A stretch of 64,000 nt of DNA, from the NCBI RefSeq assembly GCF_000250985.1, contig NW_013524646.1, forward strand, positions 593,913 through 657,912. Reading direction: 5' to 3'. Numbering within the stretch: the first letter of the stretch is position 1; the number at the start of each line of letters is the position of its first letter. Of this stretch, positions 1 to 10,200 are shown one piece after another. The notes below the pieces were generated by a model that was not told the origin of the DNA, made no database searches, and saw only the letters and a program-made list of their open reading frames with translations. The translations under genes and the position numbers were made by a program. Source of the DNA: Nematocida parisii ERTm1 (lineage: Eukaryota; Microsporidia).

Positions 1-127
1 CAACGTTGTAACAGCCACAGGAGCCAAGTCACTCTGCATTCCATTTACAGAGAACAAACCAACTGGCGCATGCAGTGTTTGCACAAATGAGGCCACCTGC
101 ATAGGACTTTTCGGGAGATCATACTAA
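1..127 (+). CDS. Prolyl-tRNA synthetase, C-terminal end (partial)
   Basis: The window opens inside a gene read in the frame whose codons begin at base 2; it stops with TAA at 125-127. The last 41 residues include GAKSLCIPF, a C-x2-C pair followed by another Cys, and the terminal LFGRSY. This is the zinc-binding C-terminal module and end of eukaryotic/archaeal-type ProRS, the cytosolic enzyme that charges tRNA-Pro. The catalytic core lies upstream of the window. The match to the family tail is strong although only 41 residues are visible. The next gene, eIF2A, starts 246 bp downstream on the same strand; that spacer is AT-rich and shows nothing recognisable. Confidence 0.85.
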   Translation, partial: NVVTATGAKSLCIPFTENKPTGACSVCTNEATCIGLFGRSY

Positions 128-373
128 ACTGAAATCCTATTCTGTTTAGTTTACTTCAGGAAGTATGCCAGTAGTAAAATAAATCTTGAAATCGTAAGTT
201 TAGTATATTGTATATCTTATCTGTCTTACTTATCAGGCAACGTCTTTTGTATACCAAAACTATACATCGTTTCTTTTTCTTGCAAGCTGGTTTTATTACA
301 GATAGACAAATAATTAATTAAATCTCAGTCCGCGCAAAGCGCATGGATAAAACTCGCTCAAATATTTTTTTAT

Positions 374-2167
374 ATGCCCAAGCCAATTGGCCAAGTTTTA
401 TCCTTTAGTGACAAAGGAGTATGCTTTGATACATTCAATGAAAAGTCAGAAACAATTCCATGCGTGTGCTGCAAGCTTGGAAAAGAATGGGTGGCTTACA
501 CAACTTCCAGCGAGTTAATTATTCAGAGCACAATTACTGAAGAAAAATATGCGCACTCTATTCCAGATATTAAAAGTATAGAGTGTTTAGTAGACTGTAC
601 AGCATGTGTAATAACAAAGAGCGACAAGATGTATTTTATACAGAAAGACAAAGTTATGCACACGGCAGAAAGAGTAAAATCCGCCATGCATGGGAAAGAG
701 TTTCTTGTCTATTCACAGGAAGTAGAAGAAGCACCAGAGAAAAAAGAGCCACTGCCCAAAACAGGAGAGGCCGTTGCAAGTGATAAAAAGGCAGACGTGC
801 AGACAAGTGCGGTTGATACTTTATATGTGCCACATCCCGCGGCAGAGCCTCCAAAGATCCCAGAATCTGCAGAGGCAGCACCAAGTGAGCAAAGCACCGG
901 TAAAGGTGAACCAGCCAACCAAGTTGTACCGCCTACTTCGTCTGATGCTTCAAGTGTACCGCCAGCAGAAAAAGAGGCACAAAAAAAGACAAAAGCATCA
1001 AAAGCAGCGGCAGGTAAGAAGAAAGAGCCAGTGACTTTCAGAATACAGAAGAAAGAGGGAATGCGAACAGCTATTGTAAACAAAGCAAAACCTAGATTCC
1101 TAAAGGTCTACTCTATTATAGAGAAGAAAGAAATAGAAAACATATCAATCCCAGCACCACTGACATTCTCTATGACAGGAAAGTTTTTGGTCACTGTGCG
1201 TGTGTATAAATCATCCCCAGGTGAAATTGAGCTAATTCGATTGCAAAATGGAGAGAGAGTAAAAAAGCAGCCGGTTATAGATATGATATCTGCAGTGCTT
1301 ATTCCAGATCTTAAACATAGAGAGGAGAGAATGCTTTGCCTTTGTTCTCTAGGAAGTTCTAATGGCACATACTATGACGCAAAGGTGCTTTACTATATAG
1401 ACACAAAGCAGGAGAGCCTGAAGTTGATTTCTAGTATATGCAATCCAATTACAGACACAGCTTTCTTAAAAAAGAATGAATTTGCTGTATGCTACGACAA
1501 CAGTCCTAGCAAAATAGGCATATTTAATTCCAAAGGAGAAAAAATAAAAAACCTAAAGGAAGGCGTTAGAAACAAAATGTTCTTTAACCGACAGGAGAAC
1601 ATTGTGTGCTTGGCCGGAATGAACAACCTTCCAGGAAATATGGAGTTGGCTGAGTACCCATCAGAAGCTGTTTTATCTATAAATGAAGAGTTGGGGTGCT
1701 CTGTGATTGACTGGTCACCAGAAGGACGGTATTATCTAGTGGGGATAACCAACAAAATGTCAATAGATAATAAAGTAATTCTTTACGATTACTATTCTCA
1801 GAAAAGTTCTGAGGTGCTGTTTAAAGAACTAAAGAGCTGTATCTTCGCAGGAAAAGACCTTCCATTCAGCTCGCTTGAAAATCTTCCTGATAAGATTAGA
1901 ATAAAGAAATCAGAAGAGTACATCCCACCCTGTCTAAGGAAAGTAGGCCAAAAAGAAACAGCTGAGTGGGTAGCACCTCATATAATAAAGGACACAGCCA
2001 AAGCAAAGGAAAATCGTATAGCTGCAATTAAAAAGGAGCTAGAAGAGATTGAAAGGATAGAAGAACAAATGGCAATGGGTCAAGTAGTTCCCGGCGGCAT
2101 TATGAAAATCCAAAAGAAGGATGCCCTCTTAAAAAAACTTAACCGAAAAAAGAAGAGTTCTTCCTAA
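374..2167 (+). CDS. eIF2A: Translation initiation factor eIF2A-like protein
   Basis: This 597-residue protein resembles eIF2A, the WD40-propeller factor that can deliver initiator tRNA to the 40S subunit independently of eIF2. Beta-propeller-like sequence spans roughly residues 1-110 and 230-510. It is split by a low-complexity Lys/Glu/Pro/Ala-rich insert at about 110-225. The signature YIPPCLR (family YVPPHLR) is near residue 516, followed by a charged helix typical of the eIF2A C-terminus. Length is close to the yeast protein. ATG 374 is the first in frame and sits just after a T-rich stretch. The low-complexity insert is unusual for a compact genome. Another WD40 protein is unlikely given the C-terminal motif. 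Confidence 0.8.
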   Translation: MPKPIGQVLSFSDKGVCFDTFNEKSETIPCVCCKLGKEWVAYTTSSELIIQSTITEEKYAHSIPDIKSIECLVDCTACVITKSDKMYFIQKDKVMHTAERVKSAMHGKEFLVYSQEVEEAPEKKEPLPKTGEAVASDKKADVQTSAVDTLYVPHPAAEPPKIPESAEAAPSEQSTGKGEPANQVVPPTSSDASSVPPAEKEAQKKTKASKAAAGKKKEPVTFRIQKKEGMRTAIVNKAKPRFLKVYSIIEKKEIENISIPAPLTFSMTGKFLVTVRVYKSSPGEIELIRLQNGERVKKQPVIDMISAVLIPDLKHREERMLCLCSLGSSNGTYYDAKVLYYIDTKQESLKLISSICNPITDTAFLKKNEFAVCYDNSPSKIGIFNSKGEKIKNLKEGVRNKMFFNRQENIVCLAGMNNLPGNMELAEYPSEAVLSINEELGCSVIDWSPEGRYYLVGITNKMSIDNKVILYDYYSQKSSEVLFKELKSCIFAGKDLPFSSLENLPDKIRIKKSEEYIPPCLRKVGQKETAEWVAPHIIKDTAKAKENRIAAIKKELEEIERIEEQMAMGQVVPGGIMKIQKKDALLKKLNRKKKSSS

Positions 2168-2561
2168 GCTCTACGGCCTGTGGGTTTAAAATATCTTATT
2201 CTATTTATGCTTTAAGTAGTTTATTTTATTAATAATATAATAAAAAGATATCATGAATAAATTATCAGTTAATTTTTGTTTGTATAATTTCTATTTTATT
2301 ACACACAGATAGCCAGGAGCACAGGAATAAGTCATAATACGGTGACATTCGGCATTTCTGGCATATATTTCAGCATATCTTGTATGGCAGTTAATTTGCA
2401 TAGGATATAAGAAAAGAGAGCTCAACAACACTACTAAAGATTGGTGTGAAACCCCCCGAATCACATGTCCAAAAGAGACTGAGTAAGCAGAAAGATTCTT
2501 AAATAGCCATGCGCGCCAGAATTTTATTTGGGGCTGAGGCAAAGAAAGACCTAATATAAGT
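2168..2561. other. Intergenic, no recognised gene
   Basis: This 394-bp spacer lies between the convergent eIF2A and PP1 genes. The first 110 bp are AT-rich. Bases 2300-2560 have a more balanced composition and an 83-codon minus-strand frame (2291-2542) with no recognisable protein character. I looked for snRNA, SRP RNA and tRNA signatures and found none that held up. Confidence 0.5.
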
Positions 2562-3467
2562 CTATCCGTTAAGGGGCTTTAAAACCCTAAAACTGCATAC
2601 TAGATTCTCATCTACCTCCATAATAGCACCAGAGTTATCGAATTCTCCGCAGTAATTTGGGGCAGAAAATATAGTAACAAGCCTTTTATCTGCAAAGAAT
2701 TCGTACCCATCCTCAACTACCTGGTGTGCCCTGCATATAAGATCTAAATTGTGTTTGTTAAGAAACTCTTCTACAATTCTTGTTCCAAAAGTAAAGCTTA
2801 TTCCTCTGTCATTGTCTCCCCACTTGTGGATTTCTTTGTCTGGATCACTCCACAGAAGATCGCACAGCAGCCCGCTGTCAGGAATGTCTGTTGGCCTGTG
2901 GATAGACCGAATCTGGTTGAAAGACTGTAAGTCCGGGGATAGTCCACCGTGCATACAGAATATTTTCTCATCTACAAGAGCAGCCACCGGCATGCAGTTA
3001 AATGTCTCTGTAAACTTCTTCCATATTTTGTAGGTATACCTGTCCTTGCACTCCTCATAAAACCCGTATATTCTGTTTATGCTGGCACACTCGTGGTTTC
3101 CTCTAAGCAGGAAGAAGTTGTCTGGGTACTTCACCTTATACGCTAACAGAAGACAAATTGTTTCTAGGCTCTGCCTCCCTCTGTCCACATAATCTCCCAG
3201 AAATAAATAGTTGCTTTCTGGTGGAGGGCCCCCGTATTCAAATATTCTCAGAAGGTCAGAATACTGTCCGTGTATGTCCCCACATATCTTGATGGGTGCC
3301 TCCATTTCTAAAAGCATTGGCTGTGACAAGAACACTTCTCTTGCCTTACTGCACAGAAACTTTATTTCCGACTCTGACAAATTCACCCTGGGCGTTGGTG
3401 CTTTGGAATGCCTTACCTTAAGCAGCTGTTCTATAATTTTATCGATGCTTGGTGCATTAATTGCCAT
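2562..3467 (-). CDS. GLC7: Ser/Thr protein phosphatase PP1 catalytic subunit
   Basis: A complete PP1-type phosphatase of 301 residues from the preferred start. The metal-binding motifs GDIHGQ, GDYVDRG and RGNHE are present in order, as are the C-terminal [11 protein letters not shown] and [11 protein letters not shown] that separate PP1 from PP2A. The frame extends 16 codons upstream to 3515, but that extension is a hydrophobic Phe/Leu stretch unlike PP1. ATG 3467 gives [10 protein letters not shown], matching the family N-terminus. PP1 dephosphorylates many cell-cycle and metabolic targets through regulatory subunits. The ISU1 start is 124 bp away on the other strand. Confidence 0.93.
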   Translation of the reverse strand: MAINAPSIDKIIEQLLKVRHSKAPTPRVNLSESEIKFLCSKAREVFLSQPMLLEMEAPIKICGDIHGQYSDLLRIFEYGGPPPESNYLFLGDYVDRGRQSLETICLLLAYKVKYPDNFFLLRGNHECASINRIYGFYEECKDRYTYKIWKKFTETFNCMPVAALVDEKIFCMHGGLSPDLQSFNQIRSIHRPTDIPDSGLLCDLLWSDPDKEIHKWGDNDRGISFTFGTRIVEEFLNKHNLDLICRAHQVVEDGYEFFADKRLVTIFSAPNYCGEFDNSGAIMEVDENLVCSFRVLKPLNG

Positions 3468-3591
3468 CAGTAAGAAAATAAAAAAGAGAAAGAATTTCTC
3501 TCTATTAGAGTGCAAAACGAAATATGTCCTAGAGAATTCCTAGACTAGTGGAATAAAAGAAAAGCAGAAATATTTTTATTAGACATAATTT

Positions 3592-4002
3592 ATGCTGGCG
3601 CTTATTGGAGAAATAACGAGAAACTACCACAAGAACGTACTAGAGCACTATTCAAACCCAAGAAACGTGGGAACATTTGCAAAAACAGTTGCTGGCGTGG
3701 GAACAGGACTAGTAGGAGCCCCTGCATGTGGAGATGTAATGAGACTGCAGATTAAAGTAAAAGATGACATAATTGAAGATGTAAAGATTAAAACATTTGG
3801 ATGTGGGTCTGCAATTGCTTCAAGCAGTTTGGCATCTGAAATGATAAAGGGAAAGTCCATATATGATGCTATGAATATTAAAAATACCGAAATAGCAAAA
3901 GAGCTCTCTCTTCCTCCTGTTAAGCTGCACTGCTCTCTACTAGCAGAGGAGGCAATAAAAGCAGCAGTAGAAGATTATATAGCCAAGAAAGGCTTGGAAT
4001 AG
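3592..4002 (+). CDS. ISU1: Iron-sulfur cluster scaffold IscU/Isu1
   Basis: A 136-residue IscU-type scaffold on which Fe-S clusters are assembled, expected in the mitosome. The three cluster-ligand cysteines are visible at C46 (PACGD, with Asp48), C71 (FGCGSA) and C114 (KLHCS). The LPPVK chaperone-binding motif for mitochondrial Hsp70 is at 107-111. N-terminal sequence before the conserved YHKNVLEHY is only about 11 residues, so any mitosomal targeting signal is very short, as is common in microsporidia. ATG 3592 is the only sensible start. The gene stands at the border of the conserved block; the following 13.6 kb is accessory DNA. Confidence 0.95.
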   Translation: MLALIGEITRNYHKNVLEHYSNPRNVGTFAKTVAGVGTGLVGAPACGDVMRLQIKVKDDIIEDVKIKTFGCGSAIASSSLASEMIKGKSIYDAMNIKNTEIAKELSLPPVKLHCSLLAEEAIKAAVEDYIAKKGLE

Positions 4003-4737
4003 AACACATAATATAAAGTATAGTTATAATAAGTAATTTGCTATCAATAATATGCAGCAGTTGGCGCATATGGCCAATTTCAGAATATTTAGTTATTTTA
4101 TCGTTATGGCATACTCTATAATATAACTTGATATCGTCCGAGTGTAGTAATATGATCAGAGGTAAATTGCACATACACAATAGCACAGTACAAAATCATC
4201 TGGTGGTATTACATAGAGAATATAAACAAATAATCTACTCTACCCCAACTAGCACTATAAAACATACTTTCAATTAAATGCTATATAACCCGAAGTAAAT
4301 TATAGCATGTTATGGAACATAGTATTATGGTATTCCTTATACACAGTAAAAATCCAATTAGAATTGCTTTTTTGTTTCTTTTAATCCCATTAACAAGATA
4401 TACTTAAATTACCAAAATTAATGGTTTACATTTCATATAAACCTGTGCATATTGTATATCCAATAGTAAAAATGAAAACATCTGGCAATTTTTTTAATAC
4501 GCCGACGTTAATGGCATTACTGTTGAACTATTGACAATTCCTAAAGAATTAAACAGCACAATACAAATAATAAGCATATTATCCCAGAAAATTCACATTT
4601 ACTATTTATTTTTAAATAACACATTATACAGTTCAAATAGTAATAATAATTTAATTTCTGTCTATTTATCAATATGTTCAAGATATAATCAGGATGATTT
4701 AAATTCCGGTTATATATAGCATAATGTTTTAAAACGA
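4003..4737. other. AT-rich intergenic region upstream of the small TM gene
   Basis: Very AT-rich sequence with no convincing gene. Short frames at 4531-4719 (+) and 4541-4747 (-) look like chance frames in AT-rich DNA. The last part holds a 98-bp element (4602-4699) duplicated at 14191-14288. Confidence 0.6.
4602..4699 (+). repeat. 98-bp duplicated upstream element, copy A
   Basis: This block is nearly identical (about two mismatches by eye) to 14191-14288. Each copy ends about 40 bp before the ATG of one of the two paralogous small TM genes. The flanking DNA and the coding regions are far more diverged. It could be a promoter module kept by selection or the trace of a recent conversion event. 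Confidence 0.85.
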
Positions 4738-5358
4738 ATGAATTCAACTGAGTATGTTCCTGAGACAGAAAAGCTGCTTGGAATACCCTTTACAGAAGAC
4801 TACTCACTAACTACTCTTATTTTTGGTAAATATTTCCTACCAATGGCAGCATTTTGGGTTTTGACTATTTGTTGTATATGTAATCCTAGTCTTATTGTTT
4901 TATTCTTTCAAATTATTAAATGGACTTTCAATTGTTGTTCTGAATATGCTAAAATAATTAATAAAAATTGTAAACCCAATAATACTAGCTCAACTTCACA
5001 GAGTAGAAGTCTAAATATACTAGGCAGAAGACCAAGTACTCATAGTACCCGAAGTAGACTGAGCAGAATACCAAACATTTTTAGTAGAAACTCGAATAGT
5101 GGCCGAAATACACTAGGTAGAAGGCCAAGTGCTTATAGTATTCGAAGTGGTCTGGGTGGAAGACCACGTACTTATAATATCCGAAGTAGTCAGGATAGAA
5201 GCCCGAGTATTTTAGATAGTGATTTATATGAAATGAGTACCTATCCAAATACACTGGGTAGACAAAGAACCTACAATCCAATTATAAAATTCAATAATAC
5301 AACATCAACCCCACCACACCATTATGTCACTATATATACTAATGATAATAGATATTAA
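4738..5358 (+). CDS. Small one-TM protein with Arg/Ser-rich repeats (paralog A)
   Basis: A 206-residue protein of unknown function. One strong hydrophobic segment (about residues 30-60) is followed by a Cys-containing FNCCSEYAK sequence. A basic, low-complexity tail then repeats variants of LGRRPSxYSxRS several times between about 98 and 180. It ends in a TPPHHYVTIY-type sequence. The protein at 14328-14891 has the same plan (TM segment, CCxEYxK, repeats, TPxHYYxI end), so the two are paralogs although most of the sequence has diverged. Its 98-bp upstream element is shared with that paralog, and a large-family gene follows 480 bp downstream in both places. Membrane topology and role are not known. 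Confidence 0.7.
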   Translation: MNSTEYVPETEKLLGIPFTEDYSLTTLIFGKYFLPMAAFWVLTICCICNPSLIVLFFQIIKWTFNCCSEYAKIINKNCKPNNTSSTSQSRSLNILGRRPSTHSTRSRLSRIPNIFSRNSNSGRNTLGRRPSAYSIRSGLGGRPRTYNIRSSQDRSPSILDSDLYEMSTYPNTLGRQRTYNPIIKFNNTTSTPPHHYVTIYTNDNRY

Positions 5359-5838
5359 TACAAGCCAAAAACAATAGAATATTTAACGGCAATTCTATTC
5401 TAAATTATTAGAAGGATGGTATTTGTTTGATGCTTTCTAATATAAATGCATGCTCTTTGCATTATGTGCTGATTTCTTAGAATTGGTTGTTAGTAAAGTT
5501 TAATGTTTATGAAATGCACAGTTTATATGTTTACAGACGCCTATGCTTATTTCTTTTGTTTAATTTATTCTGCTAACATTTAACTTCAAGTTTGCATTCA
5601 TATGGCATTTATGCAGTATTTATGCTGATTATCGGGTTATTTGCATCTATACCTACACTAGTCTTGTAATACAATAAACAAGTTTTTCTAAATACAATTA
5701 ACTCAATTGAATGGAGAATTCAGAAAGTTCAAATAAAAATTCTTGATTTTTAAAGCCTATTGTTTCTTTCTAGAATATTTTTAAACTGCGATATATCTAG
5801 GATATACAATAATTTAACTTTTAAAAATTTAAATTGAC
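5359..5838. other. Intergenic spacer between small TM gene and large-family copy A
   Basis: AT-rich DNA with no gene seen. It contains a 51-bp element at 5471-5521 that recurs at 61377-61427, and a poorer match (TTTCTTAGAATTAGTTA) at about 15014 in the equivalent spacer of the second unit. Confidence 0.6.
5471..5521 (+). repeat. 51-bp dispersed repeat, copy 1
   Basis: Starts GATTTCTTAGAATT and ends CACAG. It matches 61377-61427 at 43 of 51 positions by eye without gaps. Both copies lie in spacers around secreted or membrane-protein genes. Confidence 0.7.
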
Positions 5839-8124
5839 ATGGAACAGTTAAAGAAGAAAGGCTTTGCACTTGGACTAATATATACATTGAATATATGCAT
5901 AGTATTGTGTAGTGCAATCACTAGCTCTGACACAAATGTGCAAAATATACAAGTAGAAGAAGATATTCCTCTACATAACTCTAAATTATCTTCTCAAACC
6001 AATAGTCTTGAGCTAGAAACTAGTAATAAGCATAAAGTTGTTTTTTCAATTAAAAACCCTTGGTATGTGGATAGCCATTTAGTATACGTTAGCAGTCAAA
6101 GTGGCAATTTGGAAGAGGATTCCCGGCCTAGCACAATACACGTAATGGCTTTAGAGTTGTCTACTTCTGAACTAGAATCAGCTACAAAAGATAATAATGG
6201 CCAGATTATAAACAAAAAACTAGAGTTAGGGGATAAAATGCCTTTAAACCCTGGCTCCTTATATATTAAACCAGCAAAGCGGAGATCTATTGATGTTGAT
6301 GTATTTTCTTCTACTAGAATAAAAAAACCATACGGTATAGAACCAGAACAATAAGCAAGATGGTTCGATAAAAAATGAAGCTCCAGATTCAAATCTTGCC
6401 ATAAATAGCGAAAGTCATACTACAACAAGTAATATTAATTTTAATGAAATCCCAGTTACTGTGGCTAAATTTAGTGAAAACAAATATATAATGGATTCTT
6501 ATATAGATAAAAACCCGTTTGTTATACGAAATTATACTAGCTTCATAGAAGAAGTCGAAAATATAGTGCTGAGCAACAACTTTTCAGACCATATAATAAG
6601 AAAAAAAACATTAAAAACAATTTCTGATTGGGAAAAAGATAAGGAAACAAATTTTTGGATTCTTATTCGGTCTATACACGAAAATTTCTTAATGAAAAAA
6701 GAAATCTTTTTATATATACTAGAAAACTATAGAAAACAAATTAATAATATGCGTAACCCTTCATTCTATAAAGGAATTCTAGAAGATATAATCAAATACA
6801 TTAATTTTCATATGAAGTATATATATAATAATCCGGAAAAATGTTCTAGTAATTGTATTATGCCAATACAAGAAACTCTTGGATCCATTTTAGCAAATAA
6901 AGAAGTAAGCCTGTACTGTTGCTGTAGTGGAATAGATAGTCAAATAGTTACAGAGAAAAGAGACAATGATATACAACTTAAGAAAAAGTTGAATGCTATT
7001 CTTTTAATACCAGAGGTGTATGAAGACTTCTATAAAATACCACTGAATGTAATTAATAAGTTTTTCACAGAAATTAATTATGAATTTTACAACTGCATAA
7101 CGAAATATCATACATTTACTTTAAAGAAAAAGAATATGAAAATATTAATATACTTAAGGTACATTATAATATACCTTATAAGCACGGTCCAGAAGAATGA
7201 AGTAGAAATAGAAGAATCATATAAAAAAGTTAAAGAGATCATAGTTACCGAGAATTGTAACAAAAATATACAAGAGTGTAATACAAAGGCGGTGTATTAT
7301 TTGGTATATAACGTGGTTCAGGCATTTTATAACTATTTTCCAGTGGTATATAAGCTAAGGAAAGTTGACAAACAGGAAATTAAAAATAGAATTGCGCGTG
7401 TGCACATAAATATTTGTTCAAACAGGCTATTTTATAAAACATTAGGAGCTGCTGCAGTTGCATCTCAAAAGTATTTAGAGTTTACTGTAAATTTTAAAAA
7501 GGTATATAAAATGAAAGAAAAGGCTTTTATTCTAGAGATTCACATACTAAAAAATAAAAATGCGCATATTTCTAAAGCAGACACACCTATAAGCATTAAA
7601 GACCACTATCATGTGCAATTTGTAGACAATGAATCGCATACAATCCAAATAATTCATCTTCCATACTACCTAGATAAACAAGAAAATGGCGAAGTTATAA
7701 AGCACCAGCTTTTTAGAATTAAAGAAATAGTAAGTTATCTTAAACTAATGTTTAAAATAGGCCAATCCAACGATTGCGTGAAGGTTGGTGATGTATATCC
7801 TTTCAAATATTGCATAAAAGATAAAACATGGACCATGATGACTAATGAATCAGATCTAAGCAAAACAGTAAAAATGATAGAAGAAGAAAATTGTAATGTA
7901 GTTTTCTATTACATAAAAGAAGACATATACAAAACTGAGCTCTGCTTTATACAGTTTTTATATCCCTCTAATCTAAAGGAAACGATAACTGATGTTAATG
8001 CTAATATGCCTAGAGTACCGCTTTTTATTTCCCAAATGATGTATTCTCTGGTTTTGCCAAGGTCGTGTAATAGTAACTATATTAAGTGCAAATTATATAA
8101 GAAGGGAGAGTATATTGATCTAGT

Positions 8125-8451
8125 NNNNNNNNNNNNNNNNNNNNNNNNNNNNNNNNNNNNNNNNNNNNNNNNNNNNNNNNNNNNNNNNNNNNNNNNNNNN
8201 NNNNNNNNNNNNNNNNNNNNNNNNNNNNNNNNNNNNNNNNNNNNNNNNNNNNNNNNNNNNNNNNNNNNNNNNNNNNNNNNNNNNNNNNNNNNNNNNNNNN
8301 NNNNNNNNNNNNNNNNNNNNNNNNNNNNNNNNNNNNNNNNNNNNNNNNNNNNNNNNNNNNNNNNNNNNNNNNNNNNNNNNNNNNNNNNNNNNNNNNNNNN
8401 NNNNNNNNNNNNNNNNNNNNNNNNNNNNNNNNNNNNNNNNNNNNNNNNNNN
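8125..8451. other. Assembly gap (327 N)
   Basis: A run of N inside large-family copy A. The corresponding stretch of copy B (about 13105-13683) is some 580 bp, so the gap length may be underestimated or copy A may carry a deletion here. Confidence 0.95.
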
Positions 8452-8543
8452 TGTATTTAATGGATATAAACAAAAATAAGGCAATATATGATATGATGTG
8501 TAAAAATTCGGGCTATATCTATGAAACTAAATATAGCCCAAAG

Positions 8544-8695
8544 TTTATTCTAAAAGACATTTCAAGTGCTATTCAAAATAGCAAACTACAAGAAATTAGA
8601 CAAAGTGACGAGGGTGTTTTATCCATAAGAGACAATAACTACAACAGCTGTAAATATGGAATTCACTATGATATTTTAAGTGCTTTAGTTAAAAC
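8544..8695 (+). repeat. 152-bp near-identical tract shared with copy B
   Basis: This coding tract differs from 13773-13924 at only about three positions, while the rest of the two genes is strongly diverged, including length changes. It looks like a gene-conversion tract between paralogs. Confidence 0.85.
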
Positions 8696-9108
8696 TTACC
8701 CCATCACACGATAATTACGTTTAGAACAACTAGAAAAACTAAAAAAGCTTTTAAATGGCTTTAAATCTAATAATAACTCAAACATACAATATGAAAACAC
8801 TTTGGCTATAACCACTCGTTTATTACATATGCTACCTAATTAGTCTATTTATAACACTACAATATACATATTAGTGCTTGCCCCTACATCACTACTATTC
8901 TATAGTAATAACCCAAAATATACTGTTTCTATTTAATTTCTTAAAGATCATTTATTTCTGTTTCATAAATAGAAAGATATTTTAATATACTACTATACTA
9001 CAGGCACATCCTGCTCTTTAACTGAAACCAAATATGCTATACTACACTAATTCAATAAAAATAGTTTATTTAAGTTTTGTTTTGAAATATATATTCGGGT
9101 TATAATAT

Positions 9109-9157
9109 GTGAACTATGCATGATTTATTAAAATAAAATATTATTTATGCCTTACAT
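9109..9157 (+). repeat. 49-bp dispersed repeat, copy 1
   Basis: Starts GTGAACTATGCATGATTTA and ends TATGCCTTACAT. It is almost identical to 54173-54221 (+) and 60815-60863 (-). Diverged relatives occur at 10787-10839 and about 21374-21425. All copies lie in accessory spacers. Confidence 0.85.
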
Positions 9158-9837
9158 AATATGCTTCTTAATTTTTATGGAGTATTGGTATGTTAATATG
9201 TTGTTTTGTTGTATTATATTGCATATTGTATTATAAAATAGTTAAATGATTTTAGTAAATTCTTTTATTTATTATTTTTCTATTCTTCTTGTAATAAACT
9301 TATATTCATTGAAATATTTCATATAAAAAGTGAACATATTTTATTTCTACAATTTGAAATATTTAAATATTTAATAGTATAAGAATATAAGTAAAGGACA
9401 ATTATACTAAAAGTATAGAAAAACTATGTTATTATTAAAGAATGTGCATAATACCATATGAAGTAAACTATAAAACAGTCAGGTATAATGATACTACTTA
9501 TCACAATTCCAAGTTATTTTACATTCATATTGGTTTTAAAAGAGACTATAATACACACCGAGAACAGTTAACAAAAGTTAAAGAAATGAACAATTTCCTT
9601 CTTAATTAAACAAAAGAAAGTTAAATTATAAACTAAAATATAATAAACTGTGATTGTATTGCATGTGCATACCTAGCCCACTGTACTTTATTCTCTTCAT
9701 GTTCTATTACTACTATACACAGCCATACATTGACTAATTATACTATAATTATACTTTTTTCATTTTTTTCTGACGGGATATTTTTTTAATTTTATTCCTG
9801 AAATATAGGATTGATGAAGTGATGGATGAAGGAAGAG

Positions 9838-10200
9838 CTTAAGGAACAAGGGGGCCACAAGCCGGCTGGCCCCCACACCGAACACGTAGCCAACCAATCT
9901 GGCCACAGGTGATTTTGTTTCGGACTGACCCACAGTTATGAGTGTTTCCATGCCCGACAGTATATTTGTCTGTGGCTGAGAAGTCCCTCGCGCTGTGGAT
10001 AAAATTTAAAATTCCTTCTCTATTTATACCCCACATATTTCCCACTTCCTCTTTGGGACGCAACTTTTCCCTTTAAGGTAAGTATACCCCTGCAACCCGA
10101 CATAACCCGAATATTTGGGCCAATTTCTGGGCATTTTCCTCACTTTTCATACCCCTGCAGCAGAGTTTTTCGTCAGGTTATTTCTGCAAAGGGGCTCTTC
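9838..10200. other. GC-rich island with strong hairpin; possible solo LTR or structured RNA
   Basis: The composition shifts abruptly from the surrounding AT-rich DNA. An 8-bp perfect stem GGGGGCCA/TGGCCCCC (9849-9856 with 9866-9873) closes a 9-nt loop. An 11-mer ATACCCCTGCA occurs twice (10084-10094, 10149-10159). On the minus strand TATAAATAG lies at about 10020-10028. This mix suits an LTR remnant or a non-coding RNA gene; I recognised neither. The short minus-strand reading frames here do not look like real proteins. Confidence 0.4.

Larger units (their letters stand above)
5839..8843 (+). pseudogene. Large-family secreted protein, copy A, disrupted (frameshift, gap, early stop)
   Basis: One member of a paralogous family also seen at 10862-13985, 15526-16640 and, more remotely, 54346-56931. 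It begins with a signal-peptide-like N-terminus (MEQLKKKGFALGLIYTLN). The first frame ends at TAA 6352-6354; homology continues in the +1 frame from about 6341, with no stop, into the N gap at 8125. After the gap the C-terminal part resumes at 8452. A TAA at 8712-8714 replaces the Glu codon of copy B, yet the frame would run on to TAG 8841-8843. Shared family blocks include ETLGxxxxNKEVSLYCCC, FVDNExHT and NCNVVFYYIKE. The family resembles Nematocida NemLGF1-type host-exposed proteins (inferred). Function unknown. Confidence 0.7.

Noticed and set aside
2291-2542. Possible structured RNA (snRNA- or SRP-like) between eIF2A and PP1
   Set aside because: Short matches such as ACTAAAGATT and TTCGGCAT are in the wrong order or lack the required stems and loops.
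3468-3515. Upstream extension of PP1 giving a hydrophobic N-terminus
   Set aside because: PP1 is cytosolic/nuclear and the internal ATG at 3467 gives the family N-terminus, so a signal anchor is unlikely.
9839-10063. Minus-strand 74-codon frame in the GC island
   Set aside because: No recognisable protein character; the frame follows the hairpin and composition shift rather than coding sequence.
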